Below are positions 35,011 to 44,147 of a stretch of 64,000 nt of DNA, one piece after another. The position numbers and the translations under genes are program-made. The notes below the pieces were generated by a model that was not told the origin of the DNA, did no database searches, and saw only the letters and a program-made list of their open reading frames with translations. Position 1 is the first letter of the stretch. Every line of letters starts with the position of its first letter. Source of the stretch: Segatella copri DSM 18205. GTDB lineage: Bacteria > Bacteroidota > Bacteroidia > Bacteroidales > Bacteroidaceae. The stretch spans positions 439,501 through 503,500 of the forward strand of contig NZ_CP102288.1 of NCBI RefSeq assembly GCF_025151535.1. The letters run 5' to 3'.

Positions 35011-35577
35011 ATGAAAGTAGTAATCATAGATAATTACGATTCCTTTACCTATAATCTTGCCCATCTGGTAAAGGAGTTGGGAGCTGCCGTTACGGTGTTC
35101 CGCAACGACCAGTTCCAGTTGCCGGAGCTGGAGCGCTTCGACAAGATCATTCTGAGTCCGGGTCCGGGCATTCCGTCGGAGGCGGGACTGCTGATGGATG
35201 TTATCCGCAAGTATGCAGGCCGCAAGCCGATGCTGGGCGTATGCCTGGGTCATCAGGCTATAGGCGAGGCGTTTGGAGCCAAGCTTACCAATCTTTCTGA
35301 GGTGTATCATGGAGTGGCAACCCCTTGCACCCAGTTTGGCAACGATGTTATTTTCGACGGGTTGGACAAGCGCATAGAGATTGGCAGATACCACTCTTGG
35401 GTGGTAGACCGCTCGGGATTCCCTGACTGCCTGGACGTTACGGCGGTAAGCGATGATGGTTGCATCATGGGTCTGAAGCATAAGAACTATGATATTCATG
35501 GTATCCAGTTTCATCCGGAAAGCGTGCTGACGCCAGACGGCAAGAAGATGGTGAAAAACTGGTTGGAAAAAGCTTAA
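35011..35577 (+). CDS. trpG: Anthranilate synthase component II (glutamine amidotransferase)
   Basis: 188 residues. It releases ammonia from glutamine for TrpE. Class-I amidotransferase triad: GVCLGHQAIGE (Cys near 79), and FHPES (His and Glu near 169-171). NYDSFTYNLAHLV at the start is conserved. It lacks the TrpD fusion seen in enterobacteria. The operon ends at the terminator 20 bp downstream. Confidence 0.96.
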   Translation: MKVVIIDNYDSFTYNLAHLVKELGAAVTVFRNDQFQLPELERFDKIILSPGPGIPSEAGLLMDVIRKYAGRKPMLGVCLGHQAIGEAFGAKLTNLSEVYHGVATPCTQFGNDVIFDGLDKRIEIGRYHSWVVDRSGFPDCLDVTAVSDDGCIMGLKHKNYDIHGIQFHPESVLTPDGKKMVKNWLEKA

Positions 35578-35596
35578 TGACCTTAATGACCAATGA

Positions 35597-35641
35597 CCTT
35601 AATGACCACCATGACCGCATGGTGGTTATTGAGGTTTTTTG
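35597..35641 (+). terminator. Terminator of the trp operon
   Basis: CCTTAATGACCACCATG / CATGGTGGTTATTGAGG with a 4-nt loop, then TTTTTTGTTTT. Two extra copies of the word CCTTAATGACC precede the stem. Confidence 0.85.
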
Positions 35642-35654
35642 TTTTATGATAAGA

Positions 35655-35692
35655 AAAAGCAAAGCCTGACGCTCTCTCGAGTGCCAGGCTTT
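35655..35692 (-). terminator. Terminator facing the ROK kinase gene
   Basis: AAGCCTGGCACTC gaga GAGCGTCAGGCTT on the minus strand, then TGCTTTTTCTT. It lies about 110 bp after the ROK kinase stop; nothing else is seen in between. Confidence 0.65.
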
Positions 35693-35800
35693 TCTGATAA
35701 CCCTCGCTACATACCTCTCACGAGGTTTCACGAGAAATACTAACCTAAAACCAAATCATTTCCCATAAAGGAAAATGAAAGTATTTTTTTTATTAATCAT

Positions 35801-36781
35801 TTACATATCCCAAGCCACTGCACTCGCACCGAGTACGGCAGCAGAACTGCCATCAAGGGTAGAAACAAGGAATTTAGCCTTACCCTTGAAGGTGCGGAGC
35901 ACGTGCTCATCATAAGCCTTCTGGATAGGTTTCATGATGAGGTCGCCTGCCTTGGTCAGACCACCGAAGAAGACGAAAGCCTCTGGTGAAGAGAAGGCTG
36001 CGAAATCAGCACAAGCCTCACCGAGCATCTTGCCGGTAAACTCGTATACACGCAGTGCCAGCTTGTCGCCCTTGCCTGCAGCAACGCTCACATCATAAGA
36101 TGTAATATCCTCAGGGTTCATCTCGCGGAGTAATGAAGGCTCATCGCTTTTCTCGAGGAACTCGCGTGCTGTGCGAGCCACACCAGTGGCAGAGCAGTAA
36201 GCTTCGAGACATCCTGTACGGCCACATCCGCAGATACGACCCTCTTTGCCACGTACCATGGTAACATGACCCAATTCGCCTGCGAATCCGTCGCAGCCGT
36301 AAACCATCTGTCCGTTGATGACGATACCAGAGCCAACGCCTGTACCGAGCGTAACGTCGATGAAGTTTTTCATGCCTCTTGCTACACCGTATGTCATCTC
36401 GCCGAGCGCAGCAGCGTTGGCATCATTGGTCATACCTACAGGCAAGCCGCCGAGGGCTTTGCTGAACAAGTCGGCCAATGGTACCACTCCGTCGTGTGCC
36501 CAAGGAAGATTTGGAGCGAATTCAATGGTTCCATTATAATAGTTTGCGTTTGGCGCACCGATACCCATTGCCTTAATCTTGTCAATGCCGCCTACCGTAT
36601 CAATGATAGGCTGGAGAGCTTCTACGGCTGCCTTCACATAGTCTTCAACTTTTTCGTAACCGCCTGTCTTGATGGCAGTTGTTGCTTTGATTTCTCCGCG
36701 AGCATCTACGATGCCGAAAACAGAATTTGTACCGCCGAGGTCAAGGCCTATTACGTACGGTTTAAGTGTATTATCTGTCAT
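35801..36781 (-). CDS. ROK-family sugar kinase (glucokinase-like)
   Basis: 326 residues. ATP-binding DLGGTNSVFGIVD near 15, the sugar-binding region NDANAAALGE near 120 with catalytic Asp, LGTGVGSGIVING, ELGHVTM and the ROK zinc motif CGCGRTGCLEAYCS near 178-191. No helix-turn-helix precedes it, so it is an enzyme rather than a NagC-type repressor. Glucose is the likely substrate; N-acetylglucosamine or another hexose cannot be excluded from sequence alone. It is monocistronic with its own -7 box. Confidence 0.92.
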   Translation of the reverse strand: MTDNTLKPYVIGLDLGGTNSVFGIVDARGEIKATTAIKTGGYEKVEDYVKAAVEALQPIIDTVGGIDKIKAMGIGAPNANYYNGTIEFAPNLPWAHDGVVPLADLFSKALGGLPVGMTNDANAAALGEMTYGVARGMKNFIDVTLGTGVGSGIVINGQMVYGCDGFAGELGHVTMVRGKEGRICGCGRTGCLEAYCSATGVARTAREFLEKSDEPSLLREMNPEDITSYDVSVAAGKGDKLALRVYEFTGKMLGEACADFAAFSSPEAFVFFGGLTKAGDLIMKPIQKAYDEHVLRTFKGKAKFLVSTLDGSSAAVLGASAVAWDM

Positions 36782-36832
36782 GTTAATTATTTAAAATTAG
36801 TTAGAATTATTTTATTTCTCGGCAAAGATACT

Positions 36833-36840
36833 GAAAACTT
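36833..36840 (-). promoter_or_regulatory. -7 box of the ROK kinase gene
   Basis: The minus strand reads TATCTTTG, 52 bp upstream of the start. The remainder of 36782-37091 is AT-rich with no gene visible. Confidence 0.55.
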
Positions 36841-37029
36841 TTGAATCTCGTTTATTTTTAAATATAAAAAATTTTAATTTTCTTTTTTTTCTGCTAGATG
36901 ATTTGCTGTCCGAAGTTTCTCTGTTGCCCTAAATCCTGTTTATATTCATGCAGAACATCCGCGTAATCCTTGTAATCCATGCCCGAAAATATAAAAAACG
37001 GATATAAAATGAACTTTTAGGCGAAAAAA

Positions 37030-37061
37030 TTGTGCTTTGTGCCCAAAATTTTGTAACTTTG
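37030..37061 (+). promoter_or_regulatory. Promoter of the LysE-type exporter gene
   Basis: TTG (37030-37032), a 21-bp spacer, TAACTTTG (37054-37061). It lies inside a longer in-frame ORF extension, which argues that translation starts downstream at 37092. Confidence 0.65.
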
Positions 37062-37091
37062 CCGACTGTTAGAAATTGTAACGATACTAAG

Positions 37092-37769
37092 ATGAATTTA
37101 GCATTTCCAATTGAGATAAACATCCTTGACTTCATTTTCAAAGGAATTGTCATCGGTGTTCTTGCCTCAGCCCCTATGGGTCCGGTAGGCATCCTTTGCA
37201 TCCAGCGTACACTCAACAAGGGTCGCTGGTATGGGTTTGTAACAGGTGTGGGTGCCGCATTCAGCGACATTGTATATGCTTTGTTTACAGGCTTGGGCAT
37301 GAGTTTTGTGATGGATTTTGTGAGTAACTCCGAGAACAAGTTTTATCTTCAGATTTTCGGCAGTCTGATGCTCCTCGTATTCGGAATCTACTGCTTCAAG
37401 AGCGATCCGATGAAGAACATGCACAAGTCGAGCAACAAGCAGGGTACCCTGATGCACAATGGCATCACGGCGTTCCTCGTAACACTCTCCAATCCGCTCA
37501 TCGTGTTCCTCTTCATGGCCACCTTCGCGCAGTTTGCCTTCGTCGTACCGGATATGCCGGTAGAAATGGGAGTAGGGTATCTCAGCATCGTCTTCGGAGC
37601 CCTGCTGTGGTGGTTCGGACTCACCTGGCTCGTCGACAAGATTAGGAACAAGTTTGATACCAACGGCATCGTCATTATCAATAAGGTAATAGGCAGCGTG
37701 GTCATCATCTTCTCCATCATCGCTCTCTTCGGCACGATTTTTAATCTGTATCATCTGCCGGAATTTTAA
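37092..37769 (+). CDS. LysE-family membrane exporter
   Basis: 225 residues from the ATG at 37092. The frame is open further upstream, but the promoter lies there. Six hydrophobic segments are visible. The LysE/RhtB signature is present near the start (GIVIGVLASAPMGPVGILCI, then QRTLNKGRWYGFVTGVGAAF), with a second conserved NPLIVFLFMATFA near 135. Members export amino acids or related metabolites from the inner membrane; the substrate here is unknown. The next gene (DUF4924) follows at 98 bp across an AT-rich repeat spacer. Confidence 0.9.
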   Translation: MNLAFPIEINILDFIFKGIVIGVLASAPMGPVGILCIQRTLNKGRWYGFVTGVGAAFSDIVYALFTGLGMSFVMDFVSNSENKFYLQIFGSLMLLVFGIYCFKSDPMKNMHKSSNKQGTLMHNGITAFLVTLSNPLIVFLFMATFAQFAFVVPDMPVEMGVGYLSIVFGALLWWFGLTWLVDKIRNKFDTNGIVIINKVIGSVVIIFSIIALFGTIFNLYHLPEF

Positions 37770-37867
37770 AGAGTTTATAGTTAATAGTTTATTGTTTATA
37801 GGAGCTTTAGCCGCTTTAGAGTTTATAGTTAATAGGGCTTAAGCTCGTTTCTTCTTATACAGAAAAA
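37770..37867 (+). repeat. GTTTATAGTTAATAG-type AT-rich spacer element
   Basis: agagtttatagttaatagtt begins after the LysE stop, then GGAGCTTTAGCCGCTTTAGAG and a second GTTTATAGTTAATAG copy. It belongs to the same family as the trp operon spacers. Confidence 0.55.
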
Positions 37868-38422
37868 ATGTTTGTAGCACAAGAATTAAGAAAGAAAAGT
37901 ATCGCAGAATACTTATTATATATGTGGCAGATTGAGGACATCATCCGAGCTTACGGATGCTCGCTGCCTGTCATCAAGAAAAATTATGTAGACCGGTTCG
38001 ACTTTACACCTGAGCAGCGCGAGGAAGAACTCGACTGGTTTGGCAACCTGATTCGCATGATGAACGAGGAGGGAAAGCGCGAGGGAGGACACCTTAATAT
38101 TAATAAGGTGATACTCAAGGACGTCATTGACCTGCACGGCATGCTGCTGCAGAGCACCAAGTTTCCTATCTACAATGCCGAATATTATAAGGTGCTGCCT
38201 TTCATCGTAGAGCTGCGCCAGCGGGGCGACAAGGATCTCAACGAGATTGAAACCTGCCTCGATGCCCTCTATGGTGTGATGATGCTGCGCCTGCAGAAGA
38301 AGGAAATTACGCCCGAAACCGAAAGGGCCATCAAGGAGATTACCGTCTTCATAGGTCTGCTCAGTGATTATTACATCAAAGACCGAACCGAGGGACTCAA
38401 GTTTGATGATGACGACATGTAG
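37868..38422 (+). CDS. DUF4924 family protein
   Basis: 184 residues, cytosolic, no signal or membrane segment. It starts FVAQELRKKSIAEYLLYMWQ, the conserved opening of this Bacteroidota family, and is mostly helical with an acidic end (FDDDDM). No biochemical function is known to me. It lies between a LysE exporter and prfC on the same strand. Confidence 0.85.
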   Translation: MFVAQELRKKSIAEYLLYMWQIEDIIRAYGCSLPVIKKNYVDRFDFTPEQREEELDWFGNLIRMMNEEGKREGGHLNINKVILKDVIDLHGMLLQSTKFPIYNAEYYKVLPFIVELRQRGDKDLNEIETCLDALYGVMMLRLQKKEITPETERAIKEITVFIGLLSDYYIKDRTEGLKFDDDDM

Positions 38423-38487
38423 TGATTAGTTATTAGTGATTAGTTATTACTTTTTAAGAATATACATTATTATATATTTACAACAGG

Positions 38488-40074
38488 ATGAACGAAATAG
38501 AAAGAAGAAGAACATTTGCCATTATCTCTCACCCGGATGCTGGTAAGACAACATTGACCGAGAAGTTTCTGCTTTTCGGTGGACAGATTCAGGTGGCAGG
38601 TGCCGTAAAAAATAACAAGATTCGCAAAACTGCGACTTCTGACTGGATGGATATTGAGAAACAGCGTGGTATCTCGGTCTCTACATCTGTAATGGAATTT
38701 GATTATCTCCCTGCCGGACAGGAGGGAGAACCTTATAAGGTGAATATCCTGGATACTCCAGGTCACCAGGACTTCTGCGAGGATACCTACCGCACACTTA
38801 CAGCCGTAGATTCAGCCATCATCGTGGTTGACTCTGCCAAGGGTGTGGAGGCACAGACCCGCAAACTCATGGAGGTGTGCCGTATGAGAAATACCCCGGT
38901 AATCATCTTCATCAACAAGATGGACCGTGAGGGACGCGACCCGTTTGATGTGCTCGACGAGTTGGAAGAAGAGCTCAAAATCAAGGTTCGCCCGCTGAGT
39001 TGGCCTATTGGTCAGGGCGTCCGTTTCAAGGGCGTTTACAACATCTACGAGCATCAGCTGAACCTCTTTACCCCTAACAAACAGCGAGTTACCGAGAAGG
39101 TAGAGGTAGATATCCAAAGTTCAGAACTCGACGAGCGGGTTGGTGAACGTGAGGCTGCACAGCTGCGTGAGGAACTGGAACTGGTAGATGGTGTTTACCC
39201 TGAGTTTGAGGAAGAAACCTACCGTTCGGCCGAGGTAGCACCTGTGTTCTTCGGTTCGGCACTGAACAATTTTGGTGTTCAGGAACTCCTCGACTGTTTT
39301 GTTCATATTGCTCCATCTCCTAGACCCACCCAGGCAGAGGAGCGACTGGTGAAGCCTGAAGAACCTAAGTTCAGTGGTTTCATCTTCAAGATTACAGCCA
39401 ATATTGATCCAAACCACCGCTCCTGCATCGCATTCTGTAAGATATGCTCGGGTAAGTTTGTGAGAAATCAGCCATATTACCACGTGCGCTTGGATAAGAA
39501 CGTGCGTTTCTCTTCGCCTACCCAGTTCATGGCACAGCGCAAGAGTACCATTGACGAGGCTTATCCGGGTGACATTGTAGGTTTGCCAGACAACGGTATT
39601 TTCAAGATAGGAGATACGTTGACGGAGGGAGAGAAGATGCATTTTCGCGGTTTGCCAAGCTTCTCTCCACTCCTTTTCAAGTACATCGAGAATGATGACC
39701 CGATGAAGAGCAAGCAGTTCCAAAAGGGATTGGAGCAGCTCATGAATGAGGGTGTGGCGCAGCTCTTCGTCAACCAGTTCAACGGCCGCCGCATCGTGGG
39801 CACCGTGGGTCAGCTGCAGTTCGAGGTTATCCAGTACCGTCTGGAGAACGAGTACAACGCCAAGTGCCGTTGGGAGCCCGTGCATCTTCACAAGGCTTGC
39901 TGGATAGAGGCAGATGACGAGAAGGAACTCGAGAACTTCAAGAAGCGCAAGTACCAGTACATGGCCAAGGATATTGAGGGGCGCGATGTCTTTCTTGCCG
40001 ATTCGGGCTACGTGTTGAGCATGGCGCAGCAGGATTTTGAACACATCAAGTTCCATTTCACATCGGAATTCTAA
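38488..40074 (+). CDS. prfC: Peptide chain release factor 3
   Basis: 528 residues, as in the family. It is a translational GTPase that recycles RF1/RF2 from the ribosome. G-domain motifs: [13 protein letters not shown] (G1), [12 protein letters not shown] (G2), DTPGHQDF (G3), NKMDREG (G4). Domain II and the RF3 C-terminal domain (about 385-528) complete it. It is followed 15 bp later by a ClC transporter. Confidence 0.97.
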   Translation: MNEIERRRTFAIISHPDAGKTTLTEKFLLFGGQIQVAGAVKNNKIRKTATSDWMDIEKQRGISVSTSVMEFDYLPAGQEGEPYKVNILDTPGHQDFCEDTYRTLTAVDSAIIVVDSAKGVEAQTRKLMEVCRMRNTPVIIFINKMDREGRDPFDVLDELEEELKIKVRPLSWPIGQGVRFKGVYNIYEHQLNLFTPNKQRVTEKVEVDIQSSELDERVGEREAAQLREELELVDGVYPEFEEETYRSAEVAPVFFGSALNNFGVQELLDCFVHIAPSPRPTQAEERLVKPEEPKFSGFIFKITANIDPNHRSCIAFCKICSGKFVRNQPYYHVRLDKNVRFSSPTQFMAQRKSTIDEAYPGDIVGLPDNGIFKIGDTLTEGEKMHFRGLPSFSPLLFKYIENDDPMKSKQFQKGLEQLMNEGVAQLFVNQFNGRRIVGTVGQLQFEVIQYRLENEYNAKCRWEPVHLHKACWIEADDEKELENFKKRKYQYMAKDIEGRDVFLADSGYVLSMAQQDFEHIKFHFTSEF

Positions 40075-40089
40075 ATCAATGTAAAAAAG

Positions 40090-41904
40090 ATGGATGAAGA
40101 AATTCTAGATTACAACGAGCAGAAAGAGGGATGGGGCAGTAAGATGGTGGATTGGCAGAAAAAACATATTTCTGACCGCCAGATGACCCTTATCCTAGCT
40201 TTTATCATCGGCCTTCTGGCGTCGGTGGCAGGATATTTCCTGCACGGCATTGTGCACGAAATACAGTTGCTGCTCACTTCGGGATTCAACCAGAGCACCT
40301 ACAATCTGCTCTTCCTGCTCTTCCCGATTGTGGGCATTTACCTCACCATGCTCTTTATTAAATATGTGGTCAGAGATAATATTTCCCACGGTATCACCCG
40401 TGTGCTTTACGCCATCTCTACCAAAAATTCCAAGCTCAAGGCCCATAACTGCTGGTCATCGGTGGTGGCATCAGGTATCACCATCGGTTTCGGTGGTTCC
40501 GTGGGAGCCGAGGCTCCTATTGTGCTCACGGGTTCGGCCATTGGCTCAAACCTGGGACAAATCTTCCGCATGGACAAGAAAACCATGATTCTGCTGGTGG
40601 GCTGTGGCGCCTCTGCAGCCATTGCTGGAATCTTTAAGGCGCCTATTGCCGGACTCGTGTTTACGCTTGAGGTGCTGATGGTAGACTTGAGCATGGCTTC
40701 CTTGCTGCCTATCCTTATCAGTTGTGTAACAGCTACTTGCTTTACCTACATCCTGATGGGCTCCAAGAGTCTTTTCGATTTTACGCTTACTAATCCGTGG
40801 GCGCTCGACCGCGTGCCTGCCTGCCTGTTATTGGGCATCTTTTGCGGTTTGGTGAGCCTTTATTTCATGCGCACCATGTCGGCATGCGAGGGCTTCTTTG
40901 CCAAGCTTTCGCCTTATCCATACGTAAAGCTGCTCTTTGGTGGACTGATTCTGAGTTCGCTCATCTTCCTCTTCCCTTCGCTCTACGGCGAGGGCTATTC
41001 GGCAGTCAACGTGCTGCTGAAAGGACAGAATGTGGAAGACTGGGGGCAGGTGATGAGTCGTTCGCTCTTCTACGGGCACAACCAGCTGCTCATCCTCTAC
41101 ATCGCCTTGGTAACCTTTACCAAGGTTTTTGCCACCTCGGCCACCAATGGTAGTGGCGGATGCGGTGGTACCTTTGCTCCTTCGCTCATCATTGGCGGTT
41201 TTGCCGGTTTCCTCTTTGCGCGTCTTTGGAATGTGAATCAGGTAGGTGTCTATGTTCCTGAGCAGAACTTTACACTGATGGGTATGGCGGGCCTCATTAC
41301 GGGCGTGATGCATGCACCGCTTACGGGCATCTTCCTCATCGCCGAACTCACAGGCGGCTACCAGCTCTTCATGCCGCTGATGATAGTGTGCATCTCTTCG
41401 CTGCTCACCATCAGCATCTTTGAGAGTCACAGCATCTACGCCCTGCGTCTGGCTAGAGAGGGCAAGCTGCTCACCCACCATATTGACAAGGCTGCGCTCA
41501 CCCTGCTGGGCATGCAGGATGTCATTGAGAAAGATTATCATCCGGTAGGTCCGGATCTGCCGATGAGCAAGCTGGTGAGTGAGATAAGTCGCAGTAACAA
41601 CAACTTTCTGCCTGTTTTGGATCAGGCGGGTGTGCTGTTGGGAGTAATAGATATTACGAAGATTCGCCACATCATCTTCCGCACCGAACTGTATCAGCAT
41701 TTCACTGTGCGTCAGCTGATGATGCAGCCTTCTGCAGTTCTTACCGAACATGACAGTATGGACGAGGTGATGCAGAAATTTGATAAAACCGATGCCGCCC
41801 AACTGCCAGTGGTTGATGTGGCAGGCGTACTGAAGGGTTACATCAGCCGTACTAGAATCTATTCCATGTACAGGCAGATTGTAGCGGATATGTCGGCAGA
41901 GTAG
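40090..41904 (+). CDS. ClC-family chloride channel/transporter with C-terminal CBS pair
   Basis: 604 residues. The membrane core (about 30-440) has ten or more hydrophobic helices. GGSVGAEAPIV near 135-145 corresponds to the GREGP motif and keeps the gating Glu that marks H+/Cl- antiporters. SHGITRV stands where GSGIPE is usual, and GGCGGTFAPSLIIGG near 357 matches the GxFxP motif. Two CBS domains follow (about 465-600, ending YISRTRIYSMYR) and may sense nucleotides. It probably serves ion or pH balance at the inner membrane. Confidence 0.92.
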   Translation: MDEEILDYNEQKEGWGSKMVDWQKKHISDRQMTLILAFIIGLLASVAGYFLHGIVHEIQLLLTSGFNQSTYNLLFLLFPIVGIYLTMLFIKYVVRDNISHGITRVLYAISTKNSKLKAHNCWSSVVASGITIGFGGSVGAEAPIVLTGSAIGSNLGQIFRMDKKTMILLVGCGASAAIAGIFKAPIAGLVFTLEVLMVDLSMASLLPILISCVTATCFTYILMGSKSLFDFTLTNPWALDRVPACLLLGIFCGLVSLYFMRTMSACEGFFAKLSPYPYVKLLFGGLILSSLIFLFPSLYGEGYSAVNVLLKGQNVEDWGQVMSRSLFYGHNQLLILYIALVTFTKVFATSATNGSGGCGGTFAPSLIIGGFAGFLFARLWNVNQVGVYVPEQNFTLMGMAGLITGVMHAPLTGIFLIAELTGGYQLFMPLMIVCISSLLTISIFESHSIYALRLAREGKLLTHHIDKAALTLLGMQDVIEKDYHPVGPDLPMSKLVSEISRSNNNFLPVLDQAGVLLGVIDITKIRHIIFRTELYQHFTVRQLMMQPSAVLTEHDSMDEVMQKFDKTDAAQLPVVDVAGVLKGYISRTRIYSMYRQIVADMSAE

Positions 41905-41911
41905 GAGTTTT

Positions 41912-41960
41912 AAGTGAAGAGTGAAGAACGAAGAGTGAAGAATTCAACGGCTTTGCTGGT
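41912..41960 (+). repeat. GTGAAGAACGAAGAGTGAAG-type post-stop repeat
   Basis: Direct repeats of GTGAAGA(A)GA end in attcaacggctttgctgg. A copy in the opposite orientation lies at 45416-45463, again directly after a stop codon and again oriented with transcription of the preceding gene. Confidence 0.65.
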
Positions 41961-41984
41961 TTTATTTTAAAATATTAGTGTTTT

Positions 41985-43079
41985 ATGGAGAAGAAGGATT
42001 TGAGAATTGTTTTTATGGGAACACCAGAGTTTGCGGTGGAATCCCTCAAGCGCCTGGTAGAGGGCGGTTACAACGTGGTGGCTGTGGTTACGCAGCCTGA
42101 TAAACCGGTGGGCAGACATCAGGATACGCTGCAACCTTCGCAGGTTAAGCAGTATGCCGTAGAGCATGGTTTACCGGTGCTGCAGCCTGTAAAGATGAAG
42201 GACCCTGACTTTGTGGAGCAGTTGCGTTCTTATCAGGCTGACTTGCAGGTGGTAGTTGCTTTCCGCATGCTGCCAGAGGTGGTTTGGGCGATGCCGAAAT
42301 ATGGTACATTTAATGTACATGCAGCCCTCCTTCCGCAGTATCGCGGTGCGGCGCCTATCAACTGGGCAGTGATTAATGGCGAGAAGGAGACGGGTGTTAC
42401 CACCTTCTTCCTCGACCACGATATTGATACCGGTCGCATCATCCTGCAGAAACGTTTTCCTATTCCGGAGACGGCAAATGTGGAGTATGTTTATGACGGG
42501 TTGATGCATCTTGGTGCTGAATTGGCGCTGGAAACCATTGATGCGCTCATCGCTGCCGATGGCAATATCGGTTCCATTCCTCAGAGCGAAATGATAGGAC
42601 AGGGTGCCGAACTTAAGCCGGCTCCGAAAATCTTCAAGGATACCTGCCGCATCGACTTCCACAAGCCTGCCAAGCAGGTGTATGATTTCATCCGCGGTCT
42701 TTCTCCATACCCTGGTGCATGGACTGAAATTAAGAAGAAGGAGACAGTAGTATTCTTTGACGATCCTAAGGGAGATGATGATTACGTGAGGTTCCCTGAG
42801 CCTACTGCTCATCCATCCCATAAGCAAAGTACACAGAAAATTCAGGTACTTAAGATTTTTTCTACCCATCTTTCATGTATGAAGCGTGGTGATGCGCCTG
42901 TGGGATCGCTCCGCGTTGAGGGGAAGTCGTTACAAGTAGCCTGCCTTGACGAATGGCTCATTATTCAGGAGTTGCAGCTCAGTGGCAAGAAACGCATGGA
43001 TGCTTCTGCTTTTCTCAATGGTATGAAGGACATAGCTTATTATGAGTGTTTGAAGAAAGATGTTAATGACGATTTTTAA
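41985..43079 (+). CDS. fmt: Methionyl-tRNA formyltransferase
   Basis: 364 residues, about 45 longer than the E. coli enzyme. It formylates initiator Met-tRNA. MGTPEFAVESLKRL near 10, HAALLPQYRGAAPINWAVIN near 110 (catalytic His/Asn region), GVTTFFLDHDIDTG and the C-terminal OB-like domain (RIDFHKPAKQVYDFIRGLSP) are present. The extra length is a polar insertion near 255-285 (DDYVRFPEPTAHPSHKQS) within the C-terminal domain. It is followed by the YrdC/Sua5 gene. Confidence 0.96.
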   Translation: MEKKDLRIVFMGTPEFAVESLKRLVEGGYNVVAVVTQPDKPVGRHQDTLQPSQVKQYAVEHGLPVLQPVKMKDPDFVEQLRSYQADLQVVVAFRMLPEVVWAMPKYGTFNVHAALLPQYRGAAPINWAVINGEKETGVTTFFLDHDIDTGRIILQKRFPIPETANVEYVYDGLMHLGAELALETIDALIAADGNIGSIPQSEMIGQGAELKPAPKIFKDTCRIDFHKPAKQVYDFIRGLSPYPGAWTEIKKKETVVFFDDPKGDDDYVRFPEPTAHPSHKQSTQKIQVLKIFSTHLSCMKRGDAPVGSLRVEGKSLQVACLDEWLIIQELQLSGKKRMDASAFLNGMKDIAYYECLKKDVNDDF

Positions 43080-43116
43080 GATTCAAAAGATTTTTGATTT
43101 TTAGTTTTATAGTATT

Positions 43117-43689
43117 ATGACTGTAGAAGAAGACATCAAGCATGCTGTAGAGTGCATGCGAAAGGGTGGAGTGATACTCTATCCTACAGATACCGTATGG
43201 GGCATAGGATGCGACGCCACCAACCCTGAAGCGGTAAAGAAAGTTTATGAAATAAAGAAACGTGACGATTCTAAGGCGCTTATCTGCCTGATAGATTCTG
43301 CTGACCGCATGGCGCGTTATTTCCGCAATGTGCCACAGGTAGCATGGGATTTCATCGATGCTGCCATGCCTGTAAAGCCTACTACGGTTATTCTTGATGA
43401 TGCGAGTGGTGTGGCTAATAATTTGGTAGCAGAGGATGGAAGTCTGGCGATGCGTATAACCTATGAGCCTTTCTCCAAACAACTCTGTTACCGTTTTCAG
43501 AAGCCTATTGTAAGTACAAGTGCTAATGTGAGTGGTGAGCCTGCTGCACAGAATTATCGCGACATCTCCGAGGAAATCCTCAATGCTGTAGATTATGTTT
43601 GCTGGAGCCGCCGTCAGGAGCATAAACCTCATCAGCCTTCCAGCATCGTTAAGATTGCTAAGGATGGTGAAGTGAAAGTAATCAGATAA
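43117..43689 (+). CDS. tsaC: YrdC/Sua5-type L-threonylcarbamoyladenylate synthase
   Basis: 190 residues, YrdC domain only. It makes threonylcarbamoyl-AMP for the t6A37 modification of ANN-decoding tRNAs. Features: GGVILYPTDTVWGIGCDATN near 18-37, KKRDDSKALICLI, MPVKPTTVIL and KPIVSTSANVSGEPAA near 130-145. Family assignment is firm; the symbol could equally be given as a Sua5/YciO homologue. Confidence 0.9.
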   Translation: MTVEEDIKHAVECMRKGGVILYPTDTVWGIGCDATNPEAVKKVYEIKKRDDSKALICLIDSADRMARYFRNVPQVAWDFIDAAMPVKPTTVILDDASGVANNLVAEDGSLAMRITYEPFSKQLCYRFQKPIVSTSANVSGEPAAQNYRDISEEILNAVDYVCWSRRQEHKPHQPSSIVKIAKDGEVKVIR

Positions 43690-43714
43690 GTTTTCAATTC
43701 ATCCTTATATGAAT

Positions 43715-43756
43715 GCCTGCTAGAGGAATATTTTCTTCCCTTAGCAGGCTTTTTTG
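43715..43756 (+). terminator. Terminator after the YrdC/Sua5 gene
   Basis: GCCTGCTA / TAGCAGGC followed by TTTTTTG, 26 bp after the stop codon. Confidence 0.8.
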
Positions 43757-43841
43757 TAAGTTTTCAGTTTATAATATTTAAGAAGTACTATTGCAATTCG
43801 TTTATATGACAAAAAAGAATTTCCGCTCAATACGGATATAT

Positions 43842-43877
43842 AACAAGAAACCCTGCAAGAAAGAATCTTGCAGGGTT
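43842..43877 (-). terminator. Hairpin at the end of the tRNA-His transcript
   Basis: AAACCCTGCAAGA / TCTTGCAGGGTTT with a 5-nt loop, immediately 3' of the distal tRNA-His on the minus strand; the trailing T-run is weak (CTTGTT). Confidence 0.6.
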
Positions 43878-43884
43878 TATCTTG

Positions 43885-43959
43885 GGTGGAAGGTGGGACT
43901 CGAACCCACGACATTCAGAACCACAATCTGACGCTCTAACCAACTGAACTACGTCCACC
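43885..43959 (-). tRNA. tRNA-His (GTG), distal copy
   Basis: The minus strand folds as a cloverleaf: acceptor GTGGACG, D arm GTTCAGTTGGTTAGAGC, anticodon stem-loop CAGATTGTGGTTCTG (anticodon GTG), T arm GTGGGTTCGAGTCCCAC. A G precedes position 1, fitting the G-1 identity element of tRNA-His; CCA is not encoded. The acceptor has a C6-T67 mismatch. Confidence 0.93.
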
Positions 43960-43994
43960 ATATTGGTTATGTTTTGCTTTTTCAAAAATAGTTG

Positions 43995-44069
43995 GGTGGA
44001 AGGTGGGACTCGAACCCACGACATTCAGAACCACAATCTGACGCTCTAACCAACTGAACTACGTCCACC
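43995..44069 (-). tRNA. tRNA-His (GTG), proximal copy
   Basis: Identical in sequence to the copy at 43885-43959, including the acceptor-stem mismatch, with 35 bp between them. Both are read from the promoter at 44100-44131. Confidence 0.93.
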
Positions 44070-44099
44070 ATATTCTTGTTAAGCGGGTGCAAAGGTACG

Positions 44100-44131
44100 A
44101 AAAAAAAATGGTTCTACCAAATTTTTTCGTA
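44100..44131 (-). promoter_or_regulatory. Promoter of the tandem tRNA-His genes
   Basis: TTTG (44131-44128), a 20-bp spacer, TACCTTTG (44107-44100) on the minus strand, about 30 bp upstream of the first tRNA. The promoter overlaps an inverted repeat (AAAGGTACGAAAAAA / TTTTTTCGTACCTTT) that may also end the secG transcript. Confidence 0.75.
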
Positions 44132-44147
44132 CCTTTTTTCTTATTTT

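Noticed and set aside
37032..37091. Upstream extension of the LysE gene to 37032
   Set aside because: The promoter's -7 box lies inside this extension and the extra residues do not look like the family N-terminus.
40828..41802. A 324-codon minus-strand open frame over the ClC gene
   Set aside because: Antisense shadow of the ClC transporter; no plausible domains.
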